Below are positions 16,271-26,721 of a stretch of 64,000 nt of DNA, one piece after another (position 1 is the stretch's first letter; each line of letters starts with the position of its first letter). The stretch is from the NCBI RefSeq assembly GCF_015711015.1, contig NZ_CP064653.1, positions 1,674,001-1,738,000 of the forward strand, read 5' to 3'. The notes below the pieces were generated by a model. It saw only the letters and a program-made list of their open reading frames with translations, was not told the origin of the DNA and did no database searches. The translations under genes were made by a program, and so were the position numbers. The DNA comes from Methylomonas sp. LL1 (lineage in GTDB: Bacteria; Pseudomonadota; Gammaproteobacteria; Methylococcales; Methylomonadaceae).

Positions 16271-18652
16271 TCAAAACCTGACCGAGAAATTGAGCATAAA
16301 TTCGCGCGGGCGGCCGCGGCTGCTTTGCGAGGGCCGGTAATGCTCATCAAGCAGATTTTTGCCCATCAAATCGACACTCATGCCGTGCCCACCCACCTCC
16401 CAGCTATAACCGACCAAGGCATTCAGCAGTGCATAGGTTTGGCGGGAAGACGCCGGGCTGTCGGACAACAGGGTTTGGTCATGGACGAAGTTGACGCCGC
16501 CGCCGATGTGCAAGCCGCGCAAGGCCTCGATCTCGAAATCGTAACTCGTCCACAAGTTAGCCAGATGCGGCGCGCTCATTTGCAGCGGCGCGTTGTGAAA
16601 ACGCAGCGCATTTTTGTAATAAGCACGCCCCGTGGCGTCCAACGTGTTGGGGTCTTGAGCCAGAATGGCGTCATCCCGGCCGGTGAACTCGGTAATCTTG
16701 GCGTCCATATAGGTGTAGGACAGATAGAGCTGCCAGTTGTCGGTCAGTTTGGCGGTGGCGTCCCATTCAATGCCGAGTGAGCGCTGTTCTCCGCTGGGTA
16801 CACCGTAGATCGTCGTCACGCCGTTGGTATCGGTCACGGCTAAATCGTTGACGATGTTTTTGTTTTGGATGTCGAAATAGGTCAAGGTACTGGACAGGCG
16901 GCCGTCGAACAGTTCGGCCTTGATACCGACGTCGAAGCCTCTGCCCTCGGTCGGTTCCGGAATGGAAGCAGTACCGTCGAGATTGTTGATCAAAAAGGTG
17001 CCGGGGACGAAGGATTCGGCATAGCTACCAAACAACGACCATTCCGGCGTCAGCTTATACAGCACACCGTATTGCGGCGTGACCTTACTGACGCTGGATT
17101 GGGGTTGCGCCCGGTTATTCAAGACATCGGTGAGCTGGCTATCCGTCTCGGTCCAGCGCCAGCCGGTCAACACCAGCAAACGGTCGTCGAAGAAGCCGAA
17201 GGTGGAGCCGCCATACACCGACTTGTCGATGGCATTGACGTTTTGATCGAAACGGCCGGCGGTCATTTGCGACAATGCTATCGAGGTATTGCGCTCCCAG
17301 GTCGAGGGGTCGTTCAAATCCCACAGCGGCAGAGGTGAACCGATCGGATTGCTGCCTAAAGCCGGATCGTTGGGTGCCTGGCCGGCCGTGCGGTGAAAAT
17401 TGCGGTCGACATATTGCCCGCCCAGCAGCAGGCGCAGGCTGGCGAAACCCAGATCGTACTTGCCGACGCCCTGCAGTTCTATGGTGTCGTCGCGGTTGCT
17501 GTAAACCTGCTGCCTAACCCGGCGGCCCTGCAGGGTCGTGACGTTGTTCGCCATGCCGAGGTTGCCGGTAAACAAGGCGTCGATGTCGTATTCCAGATGG
17601 GAATAGCCGGTACGCAAATTCCAATGCTCATCGGCCTTGAAGTCTATCCAGGTGCTCAGATTGTGGGTGTTGCTATGGCGGTAATCGCTGTGGGCCATGC
17701 TGTTCCAGTTATCCGGCAAGTCCGGCACGTCGATGCCGGACAGATTGGGATCGGACGCGCTTGGCACGATACCCGCCCAGATGTTGTAACCGGGCTTCTG
17801 CATCAACTGCGGCTCTTCGATCTTTTCGAAGTTTTCGTATTTCAACGACACGCTGAGCCGGTCGTTGGGCTGCCAGAGCAAGGACGGCGAGATGTTCCAG
17901 GAATGCGCATCGTAAGCGTCCCAATAGTGCATGTCCTGGTCGTAGGACGCCGCCAGCCGATAGAACAGCGTTTTCGAGGCCGGTCCGGTGACATCGACAT
18001 CGAAACGGTATTCGCCGTAGGAACCATAGCGCGCATCGGCGCTGGCGGCGAATTGGTGTTGCGGGTTCTTGGTGATGACGTTGACGATGCCGCCCGGCGC
18101 GACTTGGCCGTAGAGAAACGAGGCCGGCCCCTTGACGACTTCGACCCGCGAGACATTGGTAAAATCCAGAATCGACGGGCCATGCACGCCGTCGCGCAAG
18201 GTCTGGATATTGCCGCCGGCCAGCGAGCCGACCGTGAAACCGCGTATCGCCAGATTGGCGTTGCCTTCGTTGAAGTCGTTGCTGCGGTAGGTGACGCCGG
18301 GCGAATAACGGGCGATGTCGAAAATATCCCGTGGCTTTTGATCGTCGATGAAGGACTCGGTGAAGGCTTGAATCGCGTACGGCAAATCCCGGATCGGTGC
18401 GTCGAAACGGGAGGCGGAAACCGAATTGGAGGCATGATAACCGCTGTCGAGTTGGCTGGAAACCTCGAACGGGGAAACCGGCACGTTGACCAGTTCGGTG
18501 ATGTCCATATCGGCCACGTCCTTGCCGGGCTCCGCCGGCGGTGCCGCGAGTTCGGCCGCCATTGCGATCGGCGGCTGCCTTAGCCACAAACCCAATACCA
18601 AGGCACTCAACACAACCGCTCGCGCGCCGAATTCAGGCCGGTGGTCTTTCAT
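16271..18652 (-). CDS. TonB-dependent receptor, siderophore type
   Basis: A 793-residue outer-membrane receptor. It has a signal peptide (about 1-32), a plug domain (about 60-180: RDLPYAIQAF, SPGVTYR, AIRGF, VEVVKGPASFLYGQVAPGG) and a 22-strand barrel ending in MLNFSVRF with terminal Phe. The plug resembles ferric-siderophore receptors of the FhuA/FpvA group. It would import a chelated metal or another large ligand with TonB-ExbBD energy. The ribosome site GGGAGG lies 5 bases before ATG. It is the first gene of an operon with the YfiR-like protein and CHASE8 kinase, so ligand uptake and sensing may be linked. I see no clear Fur box upstream and no sigma/anti-sigma pair. The true ligand is not readable from sequence. 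Confidence 0.9.
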   Translation of the reverse strand: MKDHRPEFGARAVVLSALVLGLWLRQPPIAMAAELAAPPAEPGKDVADMDITELVNVPVSPFEVSSQLDSGYHASNSVSASRFDAPIRDLPYAIQAFTESFIDDQKPRDIFDIARYSPGVTYRSNDFNEGNANLAIRGFTVGSLAGGNIQTLRDGVHGPSILDFTNVSRVEVVKGPASFLYGQVAPGGIVNVITKNPQHQFAASADARYGSYGEYRFDVDVTGPASKTLFYRLAASYDQDMHYWDAYDAHSWNISPSLLWQPNDRLSVSLKYENFEKIEEPQLMQKPGYNIWAGIVPSASDPNLSGIDVPDLPDNWNSMAHSDYRHSNTHNLSTWIDFKADEHWNLRTGYSHLEYDIDALFTGNLGMANNVTTLQGRRVRQQVYSNRDDTIELQGVGKYDLGFASLRLLLGGQYVDRNFHRTAGQAPNDPALGSNPIGSPLPLWDLNDPSTWERNTSIALSQMTAGRFDQNVNAIDKSVYGGSTFGFFDDRLLVLTGWRWTETDSQLTDVLNNRAQPQSSVSKVTPQYGVLYKLTPEWSLFGSYAESFVPGTFLINNLDGTASIPEPTEGRGFDVGIKAELFDGRLSSTLTYFDIQNKNIVNDLAVTDTNGVTTIYGVPSGEQRSLGIEWDATAKLTDNWQLYLSYTYMDAKITEFTGRDDAILAQDPNTLDATGRAYYKNALRFHNAPLQMSAPHLANLWTSYDFEIEALRGLHIGGGVNFVHDQTLLSDSPASSRQTYALLNALVGYSWEVGGHGMSVDLMGKNLLDEHYRPSQSSRGRPREFMLNFSVRF

Positions 18653-18961
18653 TAGTGCCTCCCGAAGATTGAGTGAAGACGGTCACGTTCGTCATATTCT
18701 AAAATAAGCCCCGGCATAAACTTGATCGCACCAGTCCGTATTTTAGCCGATTCAATTTCGGCATGGCGCGGTTTGTCCTGGTCGGATAGTATTGCCAACA
18801 GACATGGCGTTGTAAGCGAATCGCTTTAATCGGCTGCCTGCTTGGGCCATTATCCGCGAATATTCGTGTCGATTCTATATTAAGGCTGTCGTTTTCGAAC
18901 CTATCGTCAAACCTAATTCTGCTTAAAGCACTACATAGTTTAATATTCTCAAGGACACATA
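18653..18961. other. Divergent promoter region, TonB receptor / MscS-like
   Basis: A 309-base gap between divergent genes. It must hold both promoters. The only marked element I see is a perfect 10-base palindrome CGAATATTCG at 18857-18866, and a TAATAT box about 20 bases before the MscS-like start. No RNA gene or small ORF is supported. Confidence 0.4.
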
Positions 18962-20512
18962 ATGCCAGGATTTCAAGATTTTTTGAGCGGCTTACATATA
19001 TTCTCCCAGCAACAAAACCAGTTTGGTTTATTGCTGATCCTCGCCATTGCCAGTTCGGCCTCGCTCTGGTACTGGTGTCCCCAGCACCGGAAGCCGGTCG
19101 CCACCAGTTCGCTGTTTTTCTTGATCACGCTGGTTGGCCTGGTATTAAGCGGCATGCTGACCGCCTTGGGAGGCGGCGCCTTTGCCTCGGGCTTATCCAA
19201 ATTCAGTTTTTTTGCCGGGGGCCTGGCGGTCATTCGGCTTACCGGCATGTTCTTGTTTCGTCTGATCCTACCGACCTGCCGCGTCAAACTGATACGCATT
19301 TTCGAAGATCTGGCCGAACTGGCCGGGTATTGCGCCTGGCTGATGATGCATCTGCACATCGCCGGCCTGGAGTTATCCAGCATCGTGACCACGTCGGCGG
19401 TGATGACGGCGGTACTGGCGTTCTCGATGCAGGACACCCTGGGCAACGTGCTGGGTGGCTTGGCATTGCAACTGGATAATTCGATCAAAGTGGGTGACTG
19501 GGTCAAAATCGACGACATCAACGGCCGGGTCTCGGATATCCGCTGGCGCTATACCGCGATAGAAACCCGCAACTGGGAAACCGTCATCATCCCCAACAGC
19601 TTATTGATGAAAGGCAAGTTTTCGGTACTGGGACGCCGTAGCGGCAAACCGTTGCAATGGCGACGCAAAATCGATTTTGAAGTGGGTTACGAACATTTTG
19701 CCGGCAAGGTCATCGACATCGCCCAAAACGCGATCCGAAACGGCAATATCATGAATGTCGCCGACACCCCCCCGGCTAATTGCGTGTTGATGGATTTCAG
19801 CCCCAGCGCCTCGCGTTACGCGCTGCTTTATTGGTTACAGGATATTGAATTGGATAACGGCACGGATTCGGTGGTCCGCCGCCGAATCTATGCCGCGCTG
19901 CAGCGTGCCGGCATACAATTGCCCTATCCGCACTATCACATACACTTGACCAACAAGGATGACAATTATGAACAAAACAAACGCCTGAAGCGGATCAAGG
20001 AACGCATGGATGCCTTGCAGCAAGTGGAACTATTCAACACCCTGCATGACGACGAACTGGCCGAAATCGCCGAACAACTGGTCTACACCCCGTTCGTGCA
20101 AGGCGACATCATCATGCGCCAGGGCGCGATCGCCCATTGGCTTTATATCATCATCAGCGGCGAGGCCGACCTATTCCTGGAACTCCCGGACGGCGGACGC
20201 CGGAAGATCAATACCATCCATGGCGGATGCTTCTTGGGCGAGATGGGCTTGATGACCGGCGACCCGCGCAGCGCTACCGTGATCGCCAATTCGGAAGTAT
20301 TGGCCTATCGGCTGGACAAGGAGTCGTTTGAAAAAGTCTTGAACAAACGCCCCGAGATCGCGGTGGAAATCAGCAATTTATTGGCCAGCCGCCGCCTTAA
20401 CATCGACAATTTGCAGCAGGAACTGGATAACGAATCGGTCTCCCGTTTGATGGCGCAGCATCAGAGCAATTTTCTGGAACGCATCCGCAGTTTCTTCAAG
20501 CTTGACGGCTAG
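18962..20512 (+). CDS. MscS-like channel with cNMP-binding domain
   Basis: A 516-residue inner-membrane protein. The first 170 residues hold four or five TM helices. The MscS pore helix and beta domain follow (AVLAFSMQDTLGNVLGGLALQLDNSIKVGDWVKI). A cytoplasmic cyclic-nucleotide-binding domain occupies about 350-475 (GDIIMRQG, FLGEMGLMTGDPRSATV with the phosphate-binding Arg). Such bCNG channels are gated by cAMP or cGMP and usually respond poorly to membrane tension. An AAGGA ribosome site precedes the ATG by about 6 bases. It stands alone between a divergent TonB operon and a convergent amidohydrolase gene. Ion selectivity is not predictable. Confidence 0.88.
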   Translation: MPGFQDFLSGLHIFSQQQNQFGLLLILAIASSASLWYWCPQHRKPVATSSLFFLITLVGLVLSGMLTALGGGAFASGLSKFSFFAGGLAVIRLTGMFLFRLILPTCRVKLIRIFEDLAELAGYCAWLMMHLHIAGLELSSIVTTSAVMTAVLAFSMQDTLGNVLGGLALQLDNSIKVGDWVKIDDINGRVSDIRWRYTAIETRNWETVIIPNSLLMKGKFSVLGRRSGKPLQWRRKIDFEVGYEHFAGKVIDIAQNAIRNGNIMNVADTPPANCVLMDFSPSASRYALLYWLQDIELDNGTDSVVRRRIYAALQRAGIQLPYPHYHIHLTNKDDNYEQNKRLKRIKERMDALQQVELFNTLHDDELAEIAEQLVYTPFVQGDIIMRQGAIAHWLYIIISGEADLFLELPDGGRRKINTIHGGCFLGEMGLMTGDPRSATVIANSEVLAYRLDKESFEKVLNKRPEIAVEISNLLASRRLNIDNLQQELDNESVSRLMAQHQSNFLERIRSFFKLDG

Positions 20513-20541
20513 ATTCGTCGACCCATGCTGTTGAAGCCTTA

Positions 20542-20588
20542 CCGTTCGCTGAGCGGAGCCGAACGCTTCGACTCCGCTCAGCGAACGG
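20542..20588. terminator. Hairpin between convergent genes
   Basis: A 17-bp perfect inverted repeat (CCGTTCGCTGAGCGGAG, 13-base loop) between the convergent channel and amidohydrolase genes. There is no T-run, so it may act as a two-way stop or be a dispersed repeat. A degenerate relative lies at 29584-29637. Confidence 0.6.
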
Positions 20589-20610
20589 CGAATATCGACC
20601 GGCTCCGACT

Positions 20611-21921
20611 TCACTCGTGCAATCGCCGCTGCCAAACTGCGGCCCTTTCCCTCAGTTCATTCAGATCCAGCGTGGTCAACTGGCGTTTGTTCAACAGTCT
20701 TTTACCGGCCACCCAGACATCGCTGACCTGATGCCGGCTGGCGGCATAGACGACTTGCGCCAGCGGATTGAATACCGGCTGGGTTTCGACCTCGCTCAAA
20801 TCGATCGCCACCAGATCGGCGGCCTTGCCTATCGTTAACGAACCGATCTCGGCCTCCAGCCCTAAGGCCTTGGCGCCGTTGATAGTGGCCATTTTCAAAG
20901 CCTCCATCGCCGGCACCGCATCGGCCCTACCGGACACGCCCTTGGCCAGCAGCGCGGCGACTCGCATTTCCGCCAGCATGTCCTGATCGTTATTGCTGGC
21001 GGCACCGTCGGTACCCAGCGCGACATTGATACCGGCTTCCAGACAGGCGGCTACCGGACAAAAACCGCTAGCCAGTTTCAAATTAGATTCGGGACAATGC
21101 ACGATGTGGCCGCCGGTTCCGGCATAAAATTGAATTTCCTCGGCGGACAGCTGGGTCATGTGCACCGCCATGAATGAAGGCGTCAGCAAACCCAGATCGT
21201 TCAGACGCTGCAACGGCGTTTGTCCGGTTTTTTGCATCTGTTCCCGCACTTCATGCGCGGTTTCATGCACATGCATATGAATCGACAAATCCATTTCGTC
21301 GGCGAACGTCAGCATTTTGCGCAAGGGTTCATCCGACACCGTGTAGGGCGCATGCGGAGCGAACGAGGTGGTAATCAAGCCTTCATGCCGCAATTGTTCG
21401 TGCAAGGCCAAACCCTTGGCCAGATAGACATCGGCGTTTTCGGCCCACACCGTCGGGAAATCGAACACGATCAAGCCGATGTTGGCCCGTATGCCATGTG
21501 CTATCGCCTGTTGCGCGGCTATATCCGGGAAGAAATACATGTCGTTGAAACAGGTCGTGCCGCCGCGCAGCATTTCGGCTATCGCCAGATCGGTGCCGTC
21601 ACGGACAAAGGCTTCGCTGACCCATTTTTGCTCGGCCGGCCAGATGTGATTTTGCAGCCAGTCCATCAGCGGCAAATCGTCGGCAATCCCGGACAACAAC
21701 GACATTGCGGCATGGGTATGACAGTTAATCAGGCCCGGTATCAATACATGCTGATCCAGCCTTTCCAACTGGCGCGGCTGGTATTTTTGCAAGGCCTCGG
21801 CGCTATCCAGCAAATCGACGATTTTGCCGTCGTCGACCACCAGACTGTAGTTTTCGTGGATTACGGATTCCGGCTCAACGGGTATAATCCAGCGCGCTTG
21901 AATGAGAAGATCAACCTGCAT
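20611..21921 (-). CDS. mtaD: TRZ/ATZ amidohydrolase, methylthioadenosine deaminase-like
   Basis: A 436-residue amidohydrolase of the MtaD/SsnA/ATZ group. Metal ligands are visible as INCHTHAAM (about 66-70), MHVHETAHE (about 215) and GTDGAASNNDQDM (about 305). Family members deaminate 5'-methylthioadenosine and S-adenosylhomocysteine. The gene is divergent from mtnA with 73 bases between starts. In Pseudomonas the same pair makes an alternative methionine-salvage route (MTA to MTI by deamination, then phosphorolysis, then MtnA), which supports this role over a triazine or guanine hydrolase. GGGGAAAAAC before the ATG serves as ribosome site. The exact substrate is inferred from neighbourhood. 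Confidence 0.82.
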   Translation of the reverse strand: MQVDLLIQARWIIPVEPESVIHENYSLVVDDGKIVDLLDSAEALQKYQPRQLERLDQHVLIPGLINCHTHAAMSLLSGIADDLPLMDWLQNHIWPAEQKWVSEAFVRDGTDLAIAEMLRGGTTCFNDMYFFPDIAAQQAIAHGIRANIGLIVFDFPTVWAENADVYLAKGLALHEQLRHEGLITTSFAPHAPYTVSDEPLRKMLTFADEMDLSIHMHVHETAHEVREQMQKTGQTPLQRLNDLGLLTPSFMAVHMTQLSAEEIQFYAGTGGHIVHCPESNLKLASGFCPVAACLEAGINVALGTDGAASNNDQDMLAEMRVAALLAKGVSGRADAVPAMEALKMATINGAKALGLEAEIGSLTIGKAADLVAIDLSEVETQPVFNPLAQVVYAASRHQVSDVWVAGKRLLNKRQLTTLDLNELRERAAVWQRRLHE

Positions 21922-21994
21922 GTTTTTCCCCGCGAAAAAAATCGCGATTATACCTTCTCAATTCCATCAATCCTTATCTAAAGTGTTTCACGCC

Positions 21995-23025
<1,031 letters not shown>

Positions 23026-23032
<7 letters not shown>

Positions 23033-23763
23033 ACCTTAAAAGTGGCAACAATCCCTTATTCGCGCTGAGCTGTCTGCTGCAAGGCATCAAGCTGCTGAAT
23101 CACCCGCAACTGCGCAAATATCTGTTGATTCCATTGCTGATCAATAGCGTGCTGTACACCGGCGCCTTCGTGTTGGGCTACCATTCGGTTTCGGCGCTGA
23201 TCCACCAGTTCATTCCGGACTGGCTGTCGTGGCTGAACTGGATCTTGTGGCCGCTGTTCTTCGTCAGCTTTTTGGTGATCGGCTTTTTTACCTTTACCCT
23301 GTTCGCCAATCTGATCGCGGCGCCCTACTACAGCCAATTGTCGGCCAAGGCCCTGCAAATCGTTCTCGGCCAGGATACACCGATAGCCGAACAACCCTGG
23401 GACAAGGTGTTTGTCGGTGAATTGAAACGCATCGGCTATTTATTGATCCGCATCCTGCCGTTGCTGCTGTTGTTTTTAATCCCGGTCGTCAATCTGATAG
23501 CCCCGATATTATGGGCGCTATTCGCCGCCTGGGGCATCGCGATGGAATTCATGGCCTATCCGCTGGAAAGCCGGGGCCGGACATTTCCCGAACAAAAACA
23601 GTTTCTGCAACAGTCGCGCTGGGGCGTGCTCAGTTTCGGCGGCGTCACCGGCATGGCCTTGACCCTGCCCATCGTCAACCTGTTGATCGGCCAGGCGGCC
23701 GTGATCGGCGCGACTATTTACGTCCATCAACTTTCTCAATCCAATACAGAGCCAACATCATGA
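23026..23763 (+). CDS. CysZ/EI24-family inner-membrane protein
   Basis: A 245-residue membrane protein of the EI24/CysZ family. It has about four strong hydrophobic spans (34-55, 68-95, 145-170, 205-230) and the family-like start GIKLLNHPQLRKYLLIPLLIN. E. coli CysZ passes sulfate into the cell for cysteine synthesis. The start overlaps mtnA by 7 bases and its stop overlaps the next start (ATGA). A place beside mtnA fits sulfur metabolism, but transport of sulfate here is inferred from family only. Confidence 0.82.
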
Positions 23764-23963
23764 AATTCAATCCCTGCATCGACCAATGCACCAAGGAAGG
23801 CACCCATTGCGAAGGCTGCGGCCGTTCACACCTGGAAATCGCCGGCACCAAGCAAATCGTGCAAGCGGCGGTTGCCTTTATTCAGGAACAACAATACGAC
23901 AACCCGGAGGAATTCGTCGCCGCGATCAGTAAAAGCATCCTGAAAAAATTGCAGAAACAATAG
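23760..23963 (+). CDS. Small DUF1289-like Cys-rich protein
   Basis: A 67-residue protein starting MKFNPCIDQCTKEG. It has Cys at 6, 10, 17 and 20 (CX3C...CEGCGR), the pattern of DUF1289 proteins, which probably bind iron or zinc. The ATG at 23760 overlaps the CysZ-like stop as ATGA, which decides the start. A much longer open frame from 23511 reads through the preceding gene and is not real. The function of the family is unknown. Confidence 0.8.
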   Translation: MKFNPCIDQCTKEGTHCEGCGRSHLEIAGTKQIVQAAVAFIQEQQYDNPEEFVAAISKSILKKLQKQ

Positions 23964-23978
23964 GAAATCGCCTAAGCC

Positions 23979-25055
23979 TCAATCGAAAAAATCAAAACTC
24001 ATCTGTCCGCCGGCTGAAGGCTTGCGGAACAAATCGGTGCGTAGCGGCGGCTGCGGGCCATCCATGCCCAGTTTTTTACAAATCAAGCGGAAACGCTGCG
24101 CGATCAGATCGGCATAGCCGCCGCTGCCGCGCAGGCGTTGGTGGAAAGCCGCATCGTAGGCCTTGCCGCCCCGGCTGTCACGCACCCGCTTCATCACATG
24201 TTCCGCCTTCAACGGATAATGCTGATGCAGCCATTGCTCGAACAAATCCGCCACTTCCAACGGCAAGCGCAACAATATGTATTCGGCGCTGAGCGCGCCG
24301 GCAGCGTGGGCGGCCTTGACGATGGCTTCCAGCTCGTGATCGGTCAACACCGGAATCATCGGCGCCACCATCACCACGGCCGGCACTCCGGCCTGGCGTA
24401 AGCGTGACAAGGCATCCAGCCTGCGTTGCGGCGCGGCGGCGCGCGGCTCCAGCTTACGCGCCAAGTCGCGATCCAACGTGGTAATCGACATCCCGACCCA
24501 AACCAGGCCCTGTCCGGCCATCTCGGACAAAATATCCAGGTCGCGCTCGATCAGCGCGGATTTGGTGACGATGCTGAGCGGATGGCGGGTTTCCGCCAGC
24601 ACTTCCAAAATTTGGCGCATGATCCGCTGTTGCCGCTCCAGCGGTTGATAGGGATCGGTATTGCTGCCCAGGGCCAGCGGCGCGCAACGGTATTTGCGCT
24701 TACCCAACTCCTCACGCAACAATCGGGCCGCATCGGGCTTGATCAGAATGCGGCTCTCGAAGTCCAGTCCGGCCGAATAGCCCAGATAAGCATGAGTGGG
24801 CCTGGCGAAACAATAAATGCAGCCATGTCCGCAGCCGCGATACGGATTGATCGAACGGTCGAATGGAATATCCGGCGAATCGTTGTAAGTAATCACTGAT
24901 TTGCTGCTGTCGACGATGATCTCGGTTTGCAGCGGCGGCGGTTCGGCGTCCAGACTGCCCCAGCCGTCGTCCTCGGCTTGGCCGCTTTGTTTTTCGAAGC
25001 GGCCGGCAACATTGCTGATGCTGCCTCGGCCTTTGTGGATCAGGGGTTTGGGCAT
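23979..25055 (-). CDS. PA0069-family radical SAM protein
   Basis: A 358-residue radical SAM protein related to PA0069 and spore photoproduct lyase-like enzymes. The iron-sulfur motif is CGHGCIYC (CX3CX2C, near residue 90), preceded by INPYRGC. GSNTDPYQPLE and TKSALIERDLDIL are further family marks. The reaction is unknown. The start at ATG 25055 (MPKPLIHKGRG) was chosen because the longer frame to 25160 runs through a dispersed palindrome at 25132-25155. No clear ribosome site is visible. Convergent with the DUF1289 gene, divergent from the DUF2130 gene. Confidence 0.87.
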   Translation of the reverse strand: MPKPLIHKGRGSISNVAGRFEKQSGQAEDDGWGSLDAEPPPLQTEIIVDSSKSVITYNDSPDIPFDRSINPYRGCGHGCIYCFARPTHAYLGYSAGLDFESRILIKPDAARLLREELGKRKYRCAPLALGSNTDPYQPLERQQRIMRQILEVLAETRHPLSIVTKSALIERDLDILSEMAGQGLVWVGMSITTLDRDLARKLEPRAAAPQRRLDALSRLRQAGVPAVVMVAPMIPVLTDHELEAIVKAAHAAGALSAEYILLRLPLEVADLFEQWLHQHYPLKAEHVMKRVRDSRGGKAYDAAFHQRLRGSGGYADLIAQRFRLICKKLGMDGPQPPLRTDLFRKPSAGGQMSFDFFD

Positions 25056-25131
25056 GGGAGCTGGTCGGTTACTCGGCAAGGAAAACAGGTCGCGCAATTT
25101 TGAGGCTTTATCCGGCAAAATCAACATTCTG

Positions 25132-25155
25132 GTTCCCAAGCCCCGGCTTGGGAAC
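25132..25155. repeat. REP-like palindrome, single copy
   Basis: GTTCCCAAG-6-CTTGGGAAC in the divergent region between the radical SAM and DUF2130 genes. It is followed by a degenerate half copy to 25175. It belongs to the same family as the pairs around the RAYT gene. Confidence 0.8.
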
Positions 25156-25237
25156 TCCAACCGGAACTTGGGAGCTAGTTAAATCCTACGTTCGCCTTTA
25201 TCATGCCCTCCCTAACCATTATCCGCCCCCTTTGCCG

Positions 25238-26521
25238 ATGACCGAAGCCACCATCACCTGCCCCAACTGCAGCAGCGCCGTACCCTTGACCGAATCGCTG
25301 GCGGCGCCCTTACTAGCCGCCACCCGCAAACAGTTCGAACTACAACTGCAGCAAAAAGACCAAGCCATCGCCCTGCGCGAACAAGGCATCCGCGATCAGG
25401 AAAAACAACTGGCCGAGGCCAAGCGCGGCCTGGACGATCACGTCGCTCAACAAGTCGCCAAACAACTGCAAGCCGAACGCCAGCGCGTTATCGAGGAAGA
25501 AACCCGCAAGGCCAAACAAGCTGCCGCCGCCGAGTTGGAGCACAAGAGTCGGGAACTGGTCGAATTGAACGAAGTGTTGAAAGTCCGCGACGCAAAACTG
25601 GCCGAAGCTCAGCAAGCCCAGGCCGAGCTGATCAAGAAACAGCGCGAACTGGACGACGCCAAGCGCGAGCTGGAACTGACCATCGAAAAACGCGTGCAGA
25701 CCAATCTGGCCGAAGTGCGCAACCAGGCCAAACGCGAAGCCGAGGAAGGCCTGAAACTGCGGGTGATGGAAAAAGACCAGACCATCGCTTCGATGCAGCA
25801 AAAAATCGAGGAACTCAAGCAAAAGGCCGAACAAGGCTCACAGCAATTGCAAGGCGAAGTGCAGGAACTGGAACTGGAAAACCTGCTGCGCGCCAAGTTT
25901 CCGTTCGACAACATTGAACCGGTCGCCAAGGGCGAATTCGGCGGCGACCTGCTGCAACGGGTAGTAAGTGGAGCGGGACAGACTGCCGGCAGCATCCTCT
26001 GGGAAGCCAAGCGCACCAAAAACTGGAGCGACGGCTGGCTGGTCAAATTGCGCGAAGACCAGCGCAACGCCAAGACCGACATCGCCGTGCTGGTCAGCCA
26101 CGCCCTGCCCAAAGGCGTGGACAGTTTCGAAGTGGTCGACGGCATATGGGTAACCAGCCCGCGCGCCGCGCTACCCGTCGCTACCGTGCTGCGCCATACC
26201 CTGTTGGAAGTCGGCATGGCCCGCTTAGCCGCCGAAGGCCAACACGGCAAAACCGAGATGGTCTACCAATACCTGACCGGCCCCCGCTTCCGCCACCGGG
26301 TGGAAGCCATCGTCGAAGCCTTCTCGACCATGCAGGAAGATTTGGACAAGGAGCGCAAGGCCATCACGAAGCAATGGGCCAAGCGCCAGGCGCAAATCGA
26401 GCGGGTGATGAACGCCACCGTCGGGATGTACGGCGACTTGCAAGGCATCGCCGGCAAGTCGTTGCAGGAGATCGAAGGTTTGGAGATGCGGGCGTTGGGG
26501 GTGGATGATGAGTTCGATTGA
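25238..26521 (+). CDS. DUF2130 coiled-coil protein, nuclease-like
   Basis: A 427-residue DUF2130 protein. An N-terminal CPNC element (residues 8-11) is followed by a long charged, Gln/Ala/Glu-rich coiled coil (about 30-215). The C-terminal DUF2130 domain (about 220-425) contains GEFGGDLLQRV and ILWEAKRTKNW. The spaced D...EAK pattern looks like a PD-(D/E)XK nuclease core; this is my inference. The start at ATG 25238 (MTEATITCPNC) is preferred, as the 46 extra codons upstream cross the palindromic repeat. It has no operon partner, and its biological role is not known. Confidence 0.8.
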   Translation: MTEATITCPNCSSAVPLTESLAAPLLAATRKQFELQLQQKDQAIALREQGIRDQEKQLAEAKRGLDDHVAQQVAKQLQAERQRVIEEETRKAKQAAAAELEHKSRELVELNEVLKVRDAKLAEAQQAQAELIKKQRELDDAKRELELTIEKRVQTNLAEVRNQAKREAEEGLKLRVMEKDQTIASMQQKIEELKQKAEQGSQQLQGEVQELELENLLRAKFPFDNIEPVAKGEFGGDLLQRVVSGAGQTAGSILWEAKRTKNWSDGWLVKLREDQRNAKTDIAVLVSHALPKGVDSFEVVDGIWVTSPRAALPVATVLRHTLLEVGMARLAAEGQHGKTEMVYQYLTGPRFRHRVEAIVEAFSTMQEDLDKERKAITKQWAKRQAQIERVMNATVGMYGDLQGIAGKSLQEIEGLEMRALGVDDEFD

Positions 26522-26562
26522 CCGGCTGTTCAGTCTGCTCCAGCCTGATCGCTCTGGACCCT

Positions 26563-26676
26563 GGTTCCCAAGCTCCGGCTTGGGAACCCCTGCCTTGGAA
26601 GCTCCAGCTTTCAGTCTGGATGTGGGTAGGAAGCTAGAGCTTCCGAGATAATGTTCCCAAGCTGGAGCTTGGGAAC
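26563..26676. repeat. REP-like palindrome cluster
   Basis: Three palindromes between convergent genes: 26563-26588 (GGTTCCCAAGCT and complement), 26629-26644 (GGAAGCTAGAGCTTCC) and 26653-26676 (GTTCCCAAGCTG and complement). The long and short units are the same two types that flank the RAYT gene. They may also end both transcripts. Confidence 0.85.
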
Positions 26677-26721
26677 TAGCGCACAGACTGGACTTCCATA
26701 CGATTTAGATACGTTAAACGA

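Noticed and set aside
17393..18583. 396-codon plus-strand frame opposite the TonB receptor
   Set aside because: It is a mirror of the receptor's codon pattern, with no ribosome site, no family likeness and no conserved motif.
21922..21994. SAM riboswitch before mtnA
   Set aside because: The gap is only 73 bases, with a small CGCGA/TCGCG stem and no riboswitch-like core.
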